NCBI GenBank assembly: GCA_963921825.1
Contig: OY997588.1
Span: 57,730,803-57,794,802, forward strand
Origin: Erodium maritimum
Lineage: Eukaryota; Streptophyta; Magnoliopsida; Geraniales; Geraniaceae
DNA length: 64,000 nt
Direction of reading: 5' to 3'
The position numbers and the translations under genes are program-made. This document shows positions 24,411 through 35,141 of the stretch, piece by piece. The notes beneath the pieces are model-generated. The model did not search any database. It was not told the DNA's origin and was given only the letters and a program-made list of their open reading frames with translations. Position 1 is the first letter of the stretch, and each line of letters opens with the position of its first letter.

Positions 24411-27400
24411 TTGCAGAAAGTTATAAGTAAACGCATATGGGATCGTGTGAGGGTTGTGGTATACCTTATCGGTGTGACTAATGGAGTAGTTGTTCAGTCT
24501 CTGAATTGGGCGTCATTTCTATTGGATAACGGGGCGTCGCGCTCGTTTGCTTTGTCGAGTTGTGCCGAGATGTTGGGGCAGAGTTTAGAGCCGTTGAGTC
24601 CACCCCTGCGTCTGGGCACGCCGGTTGGGGGTGATGTGGTGTTGACTAGGGTCTATCGTGCCTGCGAAGTTAGAGAAGCGATACGATACAGGAGGTTCGA
24701 AAGAGGGCTCAAGAGCCCTGATGCTGGATCGAGTCCTCACCCCGAGGATTCGGGTATGTTTGGAGTGGGTGGGCACGACGGCGGTAGTGGGGCGAGGTCT
24801 TAGAGAGACTGCGAGGGTCCGTGAGGTTCGACAGCTACTGAGCTTGTGTGTGTATCCATGGGAAGGATACTTACGAAATGACAGCCTTTGACGTGATCCT
24901 GAGAATGGATTGACTGGCGAAGTACCGAGCGAATATCGACTGTTACAGGCGACGAGTGACAGTGTCAACAGGCAACACGAAAGTTTCATGTATTCTGGGC
25001 AGTAAGAGCGGGGTTCTCCTGTCAGCTTTGTTCGCAATGGAGGAAGTATCGGTCGTGCAGAGCCGAGAGTTACCGCGAGTGGTGTGTGAGTTCCCCGAGA
25101 TCTTTCCTGAGGAGTTGAGCGGGTTGCCACCAGTTCGTGAGGTGAAGTTCGGGATTGACCTGATGCCGGGAATGGCAGCGATATCGATGGCGCCTTACAG
25201 TTTCGCGCCAGCAGAGTTGACCGAGCTGAAGCGTCAGCTCTAGGAGCTTCGGGAGAAGGGGTTCATCCGTCCGAGCACATCGTTGTGGGGAGCACCAGCA
25301 CTCTTCGTGAAGAAGAAGAGTGGAGAGCTTCGGATGTGTGTAGACTACCGGAAGATGAACCAGGTTACGGTGAAGAACCGATACCCGATGCCGAGAATTG
25401 ACGACTTGTTCGACCTGTTGAGAGGGTCAACATGCTTCTCGAAGATCGATTTGCGATCCGGATATTACCAGTTGTGATTCCGAGAGGGGGACGTCCCAAA
25501 GACTTCATTCCGGACACGCTATAGGCATTACGAGTTCTTGGTGATGCCATTTGGACTGACAAACGCACCTGCAGCGTTCTTGGATCTGATGAACAGTATA
25601 TTCCGACCGTTCTTAGATCAATTTGTGGTGGTGTTTGTGGACGACATCTTGATCTACTCGCAGAACGAGGCGGCACATGAGAAGAATCTGAGGGCTGTTC
25701 TGACCCTGCTACGCACCCATCAGCTATATGCCAACCTGGAGAAGTGCGAGTTTTGGCTCGCTGAGGTGAAGTTCCTCGGTCACATTGTATCCCGTGACGG
25801 TATACTGGTCGATCCGGCGAAGATCAACGCGGTTTCGAAGTGGGCACGGCCCACGAGCGTCTTCGAGATCCGCAGCTTCTTGGGGTTGGCAGGATATTAT
25901 CGGCGGTTCGTCCAAGACTTTGCGCGACTAGCCGCGCCTATGACTCTTTTGACGCGCAAGGGAGTCGGGTTTGTGTGGACAGAGGATTGTGAACGTGCGT
26001 TCACGGAGCTGAAGACTCATCTGACTACCGCTCTAGTATTCATAGTGCCAGAGCGAGGGGTTGGGTATGAGGTCTACTGTGACGCGTCCGGGGAAGGACT
26101 AGGTTGTGTACTGATGCAGTTGGGTAGAGTTGTTGCTTATGGCTCCAGGCAGTTGAAGACACACGAGCGCAACTATCATACCCATGACCTGGAATTAGCA
26201 GCAGTCGTGTTCGCGCTAAAGGGATGGTGGTATTATCTATATGGCGAGCGATTTCAGGTGTTCTCGGATCACAAGAGCCTCAAGTACATCTTTTCCCAAC
26301 GAGACCTGAACATGCGCCAGCGGCGATGGATGGAGCTACTTGAGGAGTACGACTTTGAGCTGCACTACCATCCGGGTAAGGCGAACGTGGTTGCCGACGC
26401 CCTAAGTAGGAAGTCGGTTCCGAGTCTTGCTAGCATATCAGTCCGAGAGTGGGACATGATTGGGGAACTGGGCATGTTCGGGCTTGAGCTAGAGGAGGTT
26501 ACTGGTGGCTTGGCCATGTGCTCATTAGTGGCTCAGCCCTCATTACTTGCTCTAGTGTTGGATGCGCAGTCGGAGGACGTCGAGACGTTAGAAATCCGAG
26601 AGAGGGTCGTCAGCGGTGTCGATACGGAAGGCTGGGAACTCAGTGCTGATTGGGGGTTACGATATCGAGGAGGGTTATTCGTGTCGGGCAACTGTAGAGA
26701 CGACGTGTTGCGAGAGTCACATCATTCGCGTCTTACAGTGCACCCGGGTGGTACCAAGATGTACCGCGACATCAGGCGGCACTTCTGGTGGAGCGGGATG
26801 CGGAGAGCGATCGCGGAATTTGTATCGAGATGTCTCACCTATCAGCAGATGAAAGCCGAACATCAGCGTCCTGTTGGGTTATTGCAACCACTGCCGGTTG
26901 CACAGTGGAAGTGAGAGCACGTCATGATGGACTTCGTGAGTGGGTTGCCGAGAATCGCTAAGAGGACACGATGCGGTATAGGTGGTAGTCGACCGGTTGA
27001 CCAAGTCAGCCCATTTCCTGGCCATGAGGATGACTGATCCGGTTGACAAGTTGAGCCGCCTGTACATTCAGGAGATCGTGCGTCTCCATGGAGTCCCTGT
27101 TTCGATAGTGTCTGACGGGGATCCTCGTTTCATGGCCAGATTTTGGTCGAGTCTGCAGACCGCGTTGGGGGCCGAGGTTTTGCTCAGTACAGCACACCAC
27201 CCCCAGACAGACGGCCAGTCCGAGCGCACGATTCAGATTTTGGAGGACATGCTGCGGGCATGTGTGCTAGACTTTAGGGGGTCTTGGGAAGACCACCTAC
27301 CGTATCGGGATGGCACCGTTCGAAGCGTTGTATGGTAGGCCGTGTCGATCGCCCGGGTGCTGGGCGGAAGTGGGGAATGAGAGTTTACTGGGTCCAGAGC

Positions 27401-27933
27401 TCGTCCGAGAGACAACAGAGAAGGTTGCGCTGATACGCGAGCGGTTGAAGACCGCACAGAGTCGGCAGAAGAGCTACACCGATAGACAACGCCGACCTCT
27501 CGATTTCGCAGTCGGTGAGCACGTGTTCCTGAAGGCGAGCCCGAGGAAGGGACTGGTACGGTTCAGTCGCGGTGGAGGCAAGTTAGCCCCGCGGTACATC
27601 GGCTCTTTCGATATCTTGAGCAGAGTGGGAGCAGTGGCATATCGTCTGGCATTACCACCGCAACGTGGGAGTGTTCATAACGTCTTCCACGTGTCCCAGT
27701 TGCGGAAGTGCAATGCGGAGCCTTCCCACGTCATTGAGTGGGCAGATATCGAGGTGGCTGACGATGTCTCTTATGAGGAGCATCCGGTTCGAATCATGGA
27801 CACACGAGAGCAGGCCCTGCGTGGAAAGGTTATCCTCTTAGTATGGGTGTAGTGGCGACACCACGGGGCCGAGTCGACTTGGGAGCGCGAGGACGAGGTT
27901 CGCGCGAAGTACCCCGATCTGTTCGACTCCTGA
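24411..27933 (+). pseudogene. pol of element B (protease, reverse transcriptase, RNase H, integrase, chromodomain)
   Basis: The polyprotein copies and inserts element DNA. Protease: LLDNGASRSF (Asp-Asn-Gly instead of D[ST]G), later TAFDVILRMD. Reverse transcriptase: [46 protein letters not shown] and catalytic FVDD at 25634-25645. RNase [17 protein letters not shown]. Integrase: zinc region with last Cys changed (CLTYQQ), DDE residues kept in MDFVSGLP, SDGDPRF and DGQSERT. The C terminus is chromodomain-like: EEHPVRIMDTREQALRG through WEREDEVRAKYPDLF. Stops occur at 25241 (TAG), 25475 (CGA-to-TGA), 26912 and 27841, with a frameshift around 26975. The longest open piece is 458 codons (25538-26914). 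Point damage only, so the copy is moderately young. Confidence 0.92.
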
Positions 27934-27970
27934 GGTACGTCTGTTTTAAATTTCGCGGACGAAATTCCTT

Positions 27971-27984
27971 TAAGGGGGGTAGAT
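27971..27984 (+). promoter_or_regulatory. Polypurine tract of element B
   Basis: TAAGGGGGGTAGAT ends just before the 3' LTR. The preceding ~30 bases ('tttaaatttcg.ggacgaaatt') are almost the same in element C (31770-31805), showing that the two elements are related although their LTRs differ. Confidence 0.85.
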
Positions 27985-30717
27985 TGTAAGAACCACTCCC
28001 GGTCAACGCCAGTCAAATCGGCGAAAAACAGGAAAATTTAAAATTTTTGGGCAGACAACTAAATGAACCTAAAATTGACCCCGAGGGTCATATCGGACTT
28101 AAGTTGACCCCGATATCGACCAAAGTGAGTTCTGGGGGACTCAGGGAAACTTTTTGGCCAATTTGGGAAAGGTTGACTTTTTGCCGGAAAAGGCAACCGA
28201 GCGACGTTTTGGTCCGTTCGAGGCCCGTTTTGGATCCAAAAAGCTTAGCTGTCTTTACAGCGGTCTTAGTTGGGCCGTTTCCTTGTAACCCGTGAAATTT
28301 GTTAATTTCTTGGAAAATTGGCCCGTTCGGGGCCCGAGACGGTCGAATTTCGCGAATCTGGCAGAAAAATATCTACAAAGATATTTTTCAAAAAGGTGGG
28401 ACCCACAAGACACTTGTCACCCAAGCGGTGGTGGTTGGTTTTTAAAATAAAGAAAAAGAGATAAGAAGTGGTAGTTTTGTAATTTAAGAGGTTGGTGTTG
28501 TTTTTGAACAAAACAAAAGGAAGGAAATGGCAGAGTGTTCGGCCATACAAAAAAAAGAAAGAGAAATGGAGAGAGAAAGAAGAGAGAAGAAGGAGGAGGA
28601 GAAAAGGAAAGGTAGGGTTTTGTCGATTTCCCGACAATCCGACCGACGGATCGTCTCAATTCTCGCGTCTCCGTCATCCCCTCATCATTCCCTACGGTAA
28701 GAACTCGTCTTTTTCTCGTTTTGGAACGTTTTAATTTTAGGGTTAGAGTTTAAATGGTTTGATTAAGATTGGTTTGAGGTTTAGGGTTCGTTAGGAACGT
28801 TTTGGGGCGAAAAGGAACGTTTTCTGTTGTGGCCGTGTGGGGCCCACTTGCCCGGGCCTCGGGTTTTTCGTGTTCGGGTGGTTTTGGACGATCCCCAAGT
28901 CGATAATTCACACCCGGAACGAAATATGGAATTAAATTGTGAAAGTTGGAAATTTTGGGTTTAGAAGCTTTAAACGCGAATTAAATCGCTCGGAAGTCGG
29001 AAATTGATTCTGTCGATTGCATTGGAACCCTTGACTTATTTTAGGATCGTAGAAACGAAAACGGGAATTTTCGTAGCCCCGGAAAGGCGTTTTCCGATCC
29101 CGGGAAGATTCGCCGAGCTTGGCAAATCGGGCCTTTCCGGGCCCGTTATTGACAATGTCGAGTAATTGGGAAGTTTGGGAGTGATCGGCATTGTCGGGGT
29201 TACGTTTGGGCATCAAATTCACTAAAATTTAGCTTTGCCCGCAAACTTAAAAACTGCTTAATTTGTGTTCATGTTAGACCGTGCCGCCGACCGCGGAAAG
29301 GTGAGACTAGGCGAGTGATCGTGAGCGCGCCGGAGCTTGGGCGTGGACTTTTGGGAAAGCGTTACGAGGTAGGGAAAAGTAGCCAAATCTCGACCTTGAC
29401 TAGGGAAAGTTAACAGTAGAAATGCATGTGACACTTAGTAGTGTCGTAGGATAAGTAAATTTTATCGAACAATAGAAATGCAAGCGACACTTAGTGGTGT
29501 CATAGGATACGTGAACGTATCGAACAATAGAAATGCATGTGACACTTAGTAGTGTCGTAGGATAAGTGAACATATCGAACCTTAGAAATATTTGTGGCTT
29601 TTTGTTGTGCCCGTAGGTTGATTAAGTTGTTTGTGTTTGTGGGTGGCCATGAGTGCCGGTGGGGTATTGAACCCGTATGTTATTGGTTGTGTTTGTGGGT
29701 GGCCATGAGTGCCTTTGTGGAGTTGAACCCGTATTGGTTGACTGACTTGTCGAGGGGTATTTAGTCGTGTTGTCGTCTTTTCTTTCTATTTGCGGGGTAT
29801 TGCGTGTTATTTGGTTGTGACTGTGATTGTGCTGATGATGTCTGTTGACCTATGCCCGTGGGTGTGTCGTACCCTCCGGTGCGCGGTCGGCAAAGTGCAG
29901 AGGGTTGTGGTCCCCGTCAGGTGAGTCGCACCTTCCGGCGCGTGATCGGTAAAGTGTTGAGGTTAGAGTTGTGCCCGAGGGGTGTGTCGTACCCTCCAAT
30001 GCGTGGTCGGTAAAGAGTAGAGGGTTGTGGTCCCCGTAGGTGAGTAGCACCTTCCGGCGCGTGATTGGTAAAGTGCTAAGCCTGGATTTATGCCCGAGGG
30101 GTGTGTCGTACCCTCCGGTGCGCGGTCGGTAAAGAGCAGAGGGCTGTGTCCCCATCAGGTGAGTAGCACCTTCCGGCGCGTGATCGGTAAAGTGCTGAGG
30201 CTTGTGGTTGCGGTTTGCGTGATTTTGATAACTTCTGTGTTGTGTTCTTTGAGGTCGTCATTACGGTGTCGGGTCTACATTACAGGTACGGGTGGTTAGA
30301 TTGTTGGGGAAAGTAACAGTTTTCGTGTGACCGTCAGGTTATTTGAGTTTGGGGATAGTAGTCCCCGGTGTTTTGTTTGCTGTCGGTGTTTCCGGCATTT
30401 TCTGCTAGTATGCCGTAGTCAGTCTGGTATTCGTGGTGGTGAGCAAACGCTCACCCCTAGCTTCTTTTCCTACATGTACTGGTCGCGAGGCGGACTAGGG
30501 GAACTCTCGAAGCTTGAAGAGCTGGGAGCGGGAGTCCGGGTTTTTGGGAGTTTAGCGACGTACGCTTTGGTTTTTGTCCGCTTGTTTTGGACGTATTTTA
30601 AGTTGTAAAATATTATTTTGATTAACTCAAAGTGGTGATTTTAAGCGTTTTTTAAATTGTTTTATTGTTTCACCGTTCGCGTTCCGGGTTCGGTCCTGCC
30701 GAATTCGGGGCGTGACA
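27985..30717 (+). repeat. 3' LTR of element B (2733 bp, uninterrupted)
   Basis: TGTAAGAACCACTCCCGG...GGGGCGTGACA. It shows the purine tract at 28550-28615, CTACGGTAAGAAC at 28692-28704, three ~119/120-bp repeats starting at 29864, 29984 and 30103 (GTGTCGTACCCTCC), and the block GGTGAGCAAACGCTCACC at 30438-30455. The acceptor-like AG of the 5' copy is changed here: 'ttttcctacatgta' instead of '...acaggta'. Confidence 0.95.
29855..30205. repeat. ~120-bp tandem repeat, three copies, in the B 3' LTR
   Basis: GTGTCGTACCCTCC recurs at 29864, 29984 and 30103. Each unit also contains CGCGGTCGG(T/C)AAAG and CACCTTCCGGCGCGTGAT. The 5' LTR has the same three units (10350-10593 and 12282-12385), the third being split by solo LTR D. 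Confidence 0.9.
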
Positions 30718-30722
30718 CGAGC

Positions 30723-31790
30723 GGCGGAGGACCGCAGAAATACCAGTACGCAGCCAGAACGGCCAGGGGAGATGGCCGAGTGCCGATGAGATCAGAGTGG
30801 CGCAGCGGAAGCATGGTGGGCCCATAACCCACAGGCATCGCATTCTTCTGTTCTTCCTTACACTTGAGGAGACGTGGGGGCCCAAGAGTAGAACCTTGAG
30901 GCGTTCCTTGTGTCTTGACACCCCGACTAAGTACGTTGTGGTTTGACGAACGTGTGTCGTACGTGCGAGATTGGAGTAATTGACCGCCCTTTTCTTAGTA
31001 ACCTTTTTGTGTTGAACTTAGCGATTTTCGATGTCATCCTGGAGATGGACTGACTCTCAAGATGCGGTCGTCGATCGATCGTGACCGGCAACCGATGGTA
31101 GTGCGATCGGGCATACGACGGTCACGTTTGGATGGGCAACCGATGGTAGTGCGATCGGGCATATTAGTTGTTAACAAGTAAAGGTCGGACGCCAGCGTTC
31201 CGCGGGGACTAGTACAGCCCCTACGACAACACAGTAGAAGTAAGAGCACCGTTTGCTGGAGTCCGAAATTACATAGCTGTGTGCGACTACAATAACGCTT
31301 TCAGGCTAGTAACATTCTGGCACCGTATGAAGCATTGTATGGTAGGTCGAGTCAGTTTCCCAAGCGGGCCACAGTTGAGGGTTCAGAGTTGACCCTTGTG
31401 GGCCCGAGTTTCTCGAGAGGCGACCGAAGGGGTCGCGTGGATTGTGAATGGTTGAGAACCGCGCAGAGTCAACGCGAAAGCGAGAGGATGATAATTGTAG
31501 TGTCTTCAGTTTTGTGGTACTGTGGGGGAATCGACTTGTAAATCGGTTCGTTTGGTAGTAAGTGAAGTGAGTAGTTGAGGAGAAGAGTCCGGGTGTTGGA
31601 TCCGTTGTAAGTGCGATGTATGAATTTTTTTGGCATAATACCTATAATGACGGAGGATTCCGGTATCGACTAATTGGTTTAGGTGTTTCCGTGTGCTTGA
31701 GGGATAATGGACTGGGAGTTTTAATCAGATGTTCCCTGAGATAGGGTCAAGTGGACCGCGTTCGTTTTAAATTTCGAGGACGAAATTCTT
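30723..31790 (+). pseudogene. Remnants of pol in element C
   Basis: After B, the interior of C resumes. Only two traces of pol can be read: FDVILEMD near 31029-31052, the conserved protease/RT linker motif, and MAPYEALYGR near 31326-31355, the integrase C-terminal motif, followed by a weak GSELTLVGP. Reverse transcriptase, RNase H and the integrase core are missing from the ~1.1 kb. A ~40-base direct repeat ('gcaaccgatggtagtgcgatcgggcata') occurs at 31088-31160. No long frame exists. Confidence 0.7.
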
Positions 31791-31805
31791 TTAAGGGGGG
31801 TAGAC
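31791..31805 (+). promoter_or_regulatory. Polypurine tract of element C
   Basis: TTAAGGGGGGTAGAC abuts the 3' LTR; the same tract is found in B. Confidence 0.85.
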
Positions 31806-34612
31806 TGTAAAGACCGCCCCGGTTTAAAAGAATTAAATATTTAAAATTGTTCGTTGGAATATCGTGGTTGGAAATCGGGTTAAAAATTTGAAACGAGTGC
31901 AAAAGAAAAAGAAAGAAAAGAAAGAAAAGAAAATGAAAACTGGACCAGGCCAGACTGTGCCGGTCAGCTGGGTTAGGCCCGGTTCGCTAACACCGAGCCC
32001 AATCCAGTCAAGCCCACTTCCCCTCTAACCCTACTGTGCATCTTCTTCACTCAGTCGTGCACGAGACACGAGGCGATCTCTCCCTTCTCCCTCGCAGCTC
32101 CTCCTCCCTTCTCTCTCTCTTCCTCTCTTCTCTCTCGCACCAGACCGCACCGCCTCGCAGTGTCCTTCCCTTCCGAGTACAGATCGAACCACGCTGGTAA
32201 CAAGCACGGGACGCCACCGCCTGAGACTCCTCACCCGGATTCTCTCTCCCGGGTTCGAGTAGCGTCGCGCCGGCGACTGAGAAGAAAACACGGGTTTGTG
32301 TTCTCTCTCTCGCCCCGTTCATCCCCACGACACCGCCACCGGAAACTCGCGGCGATGCTGGTTTGGACGAACTCAGCCGGAACGACACCGACGAACTTCT
32401 CCTCTCGCCAGATCTGAGATGGAGGAGGCGTTGGACGACGCTCCAGCCACCACCGTCCCTGTCACCATCACGCCGGAGCCTTAACGCTCCTCCCGGCCAG
32501 ATCTACCCTCCCTTCGAACTTCCGTGACGCCGCCGCCGGCGGCCGAAGTTGAACCCTAGCCGCCCCTCTCGTGCTCGGGCATCCAAGCCGGACCAGGCTT
32601 TGGGCCAGACTGATCCGGTTGGGCCTTGGGCCTTGGGCCAGACCTGATCCGTTTGGGCCTCAGGCCAGGCCCAGGTCTAAGGTCCGGGTTCTGGACTCCG
32701 GTCTGGGGCTGGATCTGGGTCGGGTCTGGAGCCGGGTTCAGGCCGATTCTGGGTCAGGCCGGGTCTGGCTTTTGGACCGGGTCAGATCCGGGTCAGATTC
32801 GGGTTCGGTTTTCGGACTCATCGGATCCGGGTCAAAGCAGTTTATTTTAATTATTTAAACAATTTAATTAATTTTAATTTAAAGGTTTTAAAGAGGAAAT
32901 ATTCATCGGACTTAACTGATAAAGTTATAGGACTGTTACGGACTGGACCGGGACTGATTACTGTCCTTATTTGTTAAAACCAGACTTTGACCTCGATCAT
33001 GGAGAAGACCGGACGTCAGCAGCTAGGAGTCGTAGTTGGTTGCTCTTCTTGAGGTAGGGAAAGTAGTGAATACCGGTTTACTTACGGAAAGTTACTAGTA
33101 TACATGCTATGTAATAATAAAACTGGAAAGTCCTAGTTGGCATATAGGATGGGATTCACTTGAACGATCGTTTATATTATATATTAACCGGACGAGTCTT
33201 AGTAACATGTAGGATGTGATTCACTAGTTTAGCCGCTTTCAATATTTTGGGAAATTGTCGTGCTGATAGAATGGCCATGTCGAGCCTTAGGTTGTGTGCT
33301 GATTGAAATGCCTGATCTTTGATTGAGATGCATGTTGTGTGACTTAGTGTCGATAAGATTAAGAGTCAAGCCATAGCATTTTCGGTGTAACATGTTGTCG
33401 CTATGTGTGGGCAAGTGTGCCGTGATTGATTTGATGTGAATCTTGGTTGTGATATGGTCGGGTGAGTGATAGACCGACGTGACGTGTAACTGTAGTAAAA
33501 TTGTTGGGCTTGGGAGCCGTGTTTGATCTGTGGCAGTACGATGCGTGATATTATCTTGATGTGTGTTCCAAGAGGAGTTGTATTCCGGCATGGTACCTGC
33601 ACCGAGGGGGTGTGCCGGTGTGGGGCAGTACCTAGGCCGATGATGTGGTCCCACGTATGTACGGTCGCCCGGTGTGTTATTCCAGTATGATGCCTACATC
33701 AAGGGGGTATGCCGGTGTAGGACATCTAGGCCGACGGTTGTGATTGGGCCTACTGGTCATATTGGGCCTAAGGGTCATGTTGGGGCTACGGGTCGTATTG
33801 GGCCTACGGGTTGTGTTGGGCCTACGAGTCGTATTGGGCCTACGGGTCGTGTTGGGCCTACTGGTCGTATTGGGCCTACGGGTCGTATTGGACCTACGAG
33901 TCGTGTTGGGCACTAGGTGTCGTGTTTCTACCCCGATGATCTATGGTCCTTTGGGGACATTTCCGGGACTTCCAATGAGATGCGTTCCTAGGGAACGTTT
34001 CCGGTAGCCTCAACGCATGTGTCTCCTCTGGACTGAGGGGCAATCCGATATGGTACATTGACTTTCCGGTATGCTATGATGGAGTCGGGTTGTGTACAGT
34101 CGGCGGAGTTTGGGGACTGCGGTACAGGACGTGTGCTGGTTGCTTTTGTGTGTGATACGTTTGTTGTTTGGTTAATGTTTTATTGTGTGAAAGGGGTCGT
34201 TTGAGTATGTTGTAAGTTTGGCTATGAACCCCGTTTTGGTAGTTAGTTGTGTTGTGCTAGTATGCCCTAATTGGACGGTTACTCGTGGTGGTGAGCCGAT
34301 GTTCATTACCTTAACTACTTTTTCTACAGGGCGAAAGCTCACCCCTTACCTTGTTGTATTTCAGGTGTTGAGCGGGATTTGTGCTAGCAGGACACAGTTG
34401 AGTTTGGGAGCTGGCGAGGGTCTTGTTTAGTAGTTCTAGAGACGTGCAGTTATTTTTGAACGATACCTTATGTACTGGTTTATTGAGCTGTTGACTCTTC
34501 CGTTTTGGTTTATTATTATATTTTGAGTTTCATCTATTTTAATTTGTCCTTTTTAATTATTTATTTTAAGTTGCGTCTCGAGTCCGGTCAAGCCCGGATT
34601 TGGGGTGTGACA
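31806..34612 (+). repeat. 3' LTR of element C (2807 bp)
   Basis: TGTAAAGACCGCCCCGG...GATTTGGGGTGTGACA. It is collinear with the 5' LTR. It lacks the second copy of the 'aggacacagctgag...tctagtag' duplication near its end, which accounts for much of the 68-bp length difference. Its 18-bp array is at 33740-33912. Confidence 0.93.
33740..33912. repeat. 18-bp tandem array in the C 3' LTR
   Basis: About ten copies of ATTGGGCCTACGGGTCGT-type units, each with TGGGCC. It differs from the 5' array in copy number and order of variants, as expected for slippage after insertion. Confidence 0.9.
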
Positions 34613-34737
34613 ACATAATCCATACTAGTCACTCCTTTAGTGAAGAGTACCATCTCTTTCCAAATGGAGTAGTTTTCCCTATTCAGCATGAGAACCTTTA
34701 CCTTGAGGTCATTAGCATTCAAAGAATTTGATGCTGC
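34613..34737 (-). pseudogene. Copia gag, upstream fragment, split by element C
   Basis: The minus strand reads AASNSLNANDLKVKVL, MLNRENYSIWKEMVLF and TKGVTSMDYV, then (across element C) VIRKDEPPTLDS at 3028 and downward. This is the N-terminal Gag motif 'LNGxNYxxWK' of plant copia elements. The 5-bp ACATA duplication lies inside the Asp-Tyr-Val codons and the frame continues across it. Immediately upstream the coding strand has 'gtaatttttgcag', which resembles a 3' splice acceptor, so the gene may have had an intron. No start codon is assigned. Confidence 0.8.
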
Positions 34738-35123
34738 AAAAATTACATGCATAATACAAAAAAGAAAACCTAAATGAAATTAACTATCATGTTTTACATA
34801 TATAAGCATGTAAAAATGAATCTATCGATGTGCAACCTGCATGTAGGCTAAAGTTATACGCAAAATGAACATTCATACAAATCAACCGATAAAACTATCA
34901 AAATCATGTTACTTCTCCTAATTTATGTTGGTAGATTAGGAAAAAAAATTGATATTTTATTATGATAATTTATATAGAGTTCAATATAATATCCCGTGGG
35001 ATCGTAACAATTAAACCTGATATAGTTAATTACAACTTTAATGATTTATTTTCATACATATACATTGTTAAAATAAAGATGACGTGGCTACTCTTTAAAA
35101 AAACAATGTAACATACATAAATC
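34738..35123. other. AT-rich non-coding DNA
   Basis: No reading frame, repeat or known motif. It continues on the other side of the retroposon (36146 onward), so the two stretches were once contiguous. It could be intron or upstream DNA of the minus-strand copia gag. Confidence 0.5.
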
Positions 35124-35141
35124 AAATATGGATAGTAAACA

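Larger units (their letters stand above)
8455..30717 (+). mobile_element. Element B: Ty3/gypsy chromovirus (Tekay/Del-like), pol without gag, 5' LTR broken by two nested insertions
   Basis: Bounded by TGTAAGAACCACTCCCGG at both LTR starts and GTGACA ends, with a perfect CGAGC duplication (8450-8454, 30718-30722) inside element C. It has LTRs of about 2.73 kb, an initiator-Met primer site and polypurine tract TTTAAGGGGGG. Pol runs protease, reverse transcriptase, RNase H, integrase and a C-terminal chromodomain-like segment; that order with long LTRs fits the Tekay/Del chromoviruses. No gag is recognisable between the primer site and pol. Pol has several stops and a frameshift. Solo LTRs D and H (with A inside H) interrupt the 5' LTR only. 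Confidence 0.93.
3029..34612 (+). mobile_element. Element C: Ty3/gypsy LTR retrotransposon with gag but almost no pol, containing element B
   Basis: Two related LTRs (3029-5903 and 31806-34612) flank an initiator-Met primer site, a gag frame, pol remnants and a polypurine tract. The whole is bracketed by a perfect 5-bp duplication ACATA (3024-3028 and 34613-34617). Element B (8455-30717) is inserted in the internal region. Without B, the internal part is only about 3.6 kb: leader, gag, 358 bases of non-coding spacer (8097-8454), and about 1.1 kb with traces of protease and integrase. Reverse transcriptase and RNase H are absent, so it could only have moved with pol from another element. The host site is the minus-strand copia gag. 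Confidence 0.93.

Noticed and set aside
24411..27933. Element B as an endogenous pararetrovirus
   Set aside because: It has LTRs, an initiator-Met primer site, integrase and a chromodomain-like end, which identify a gypsy chromovirus.
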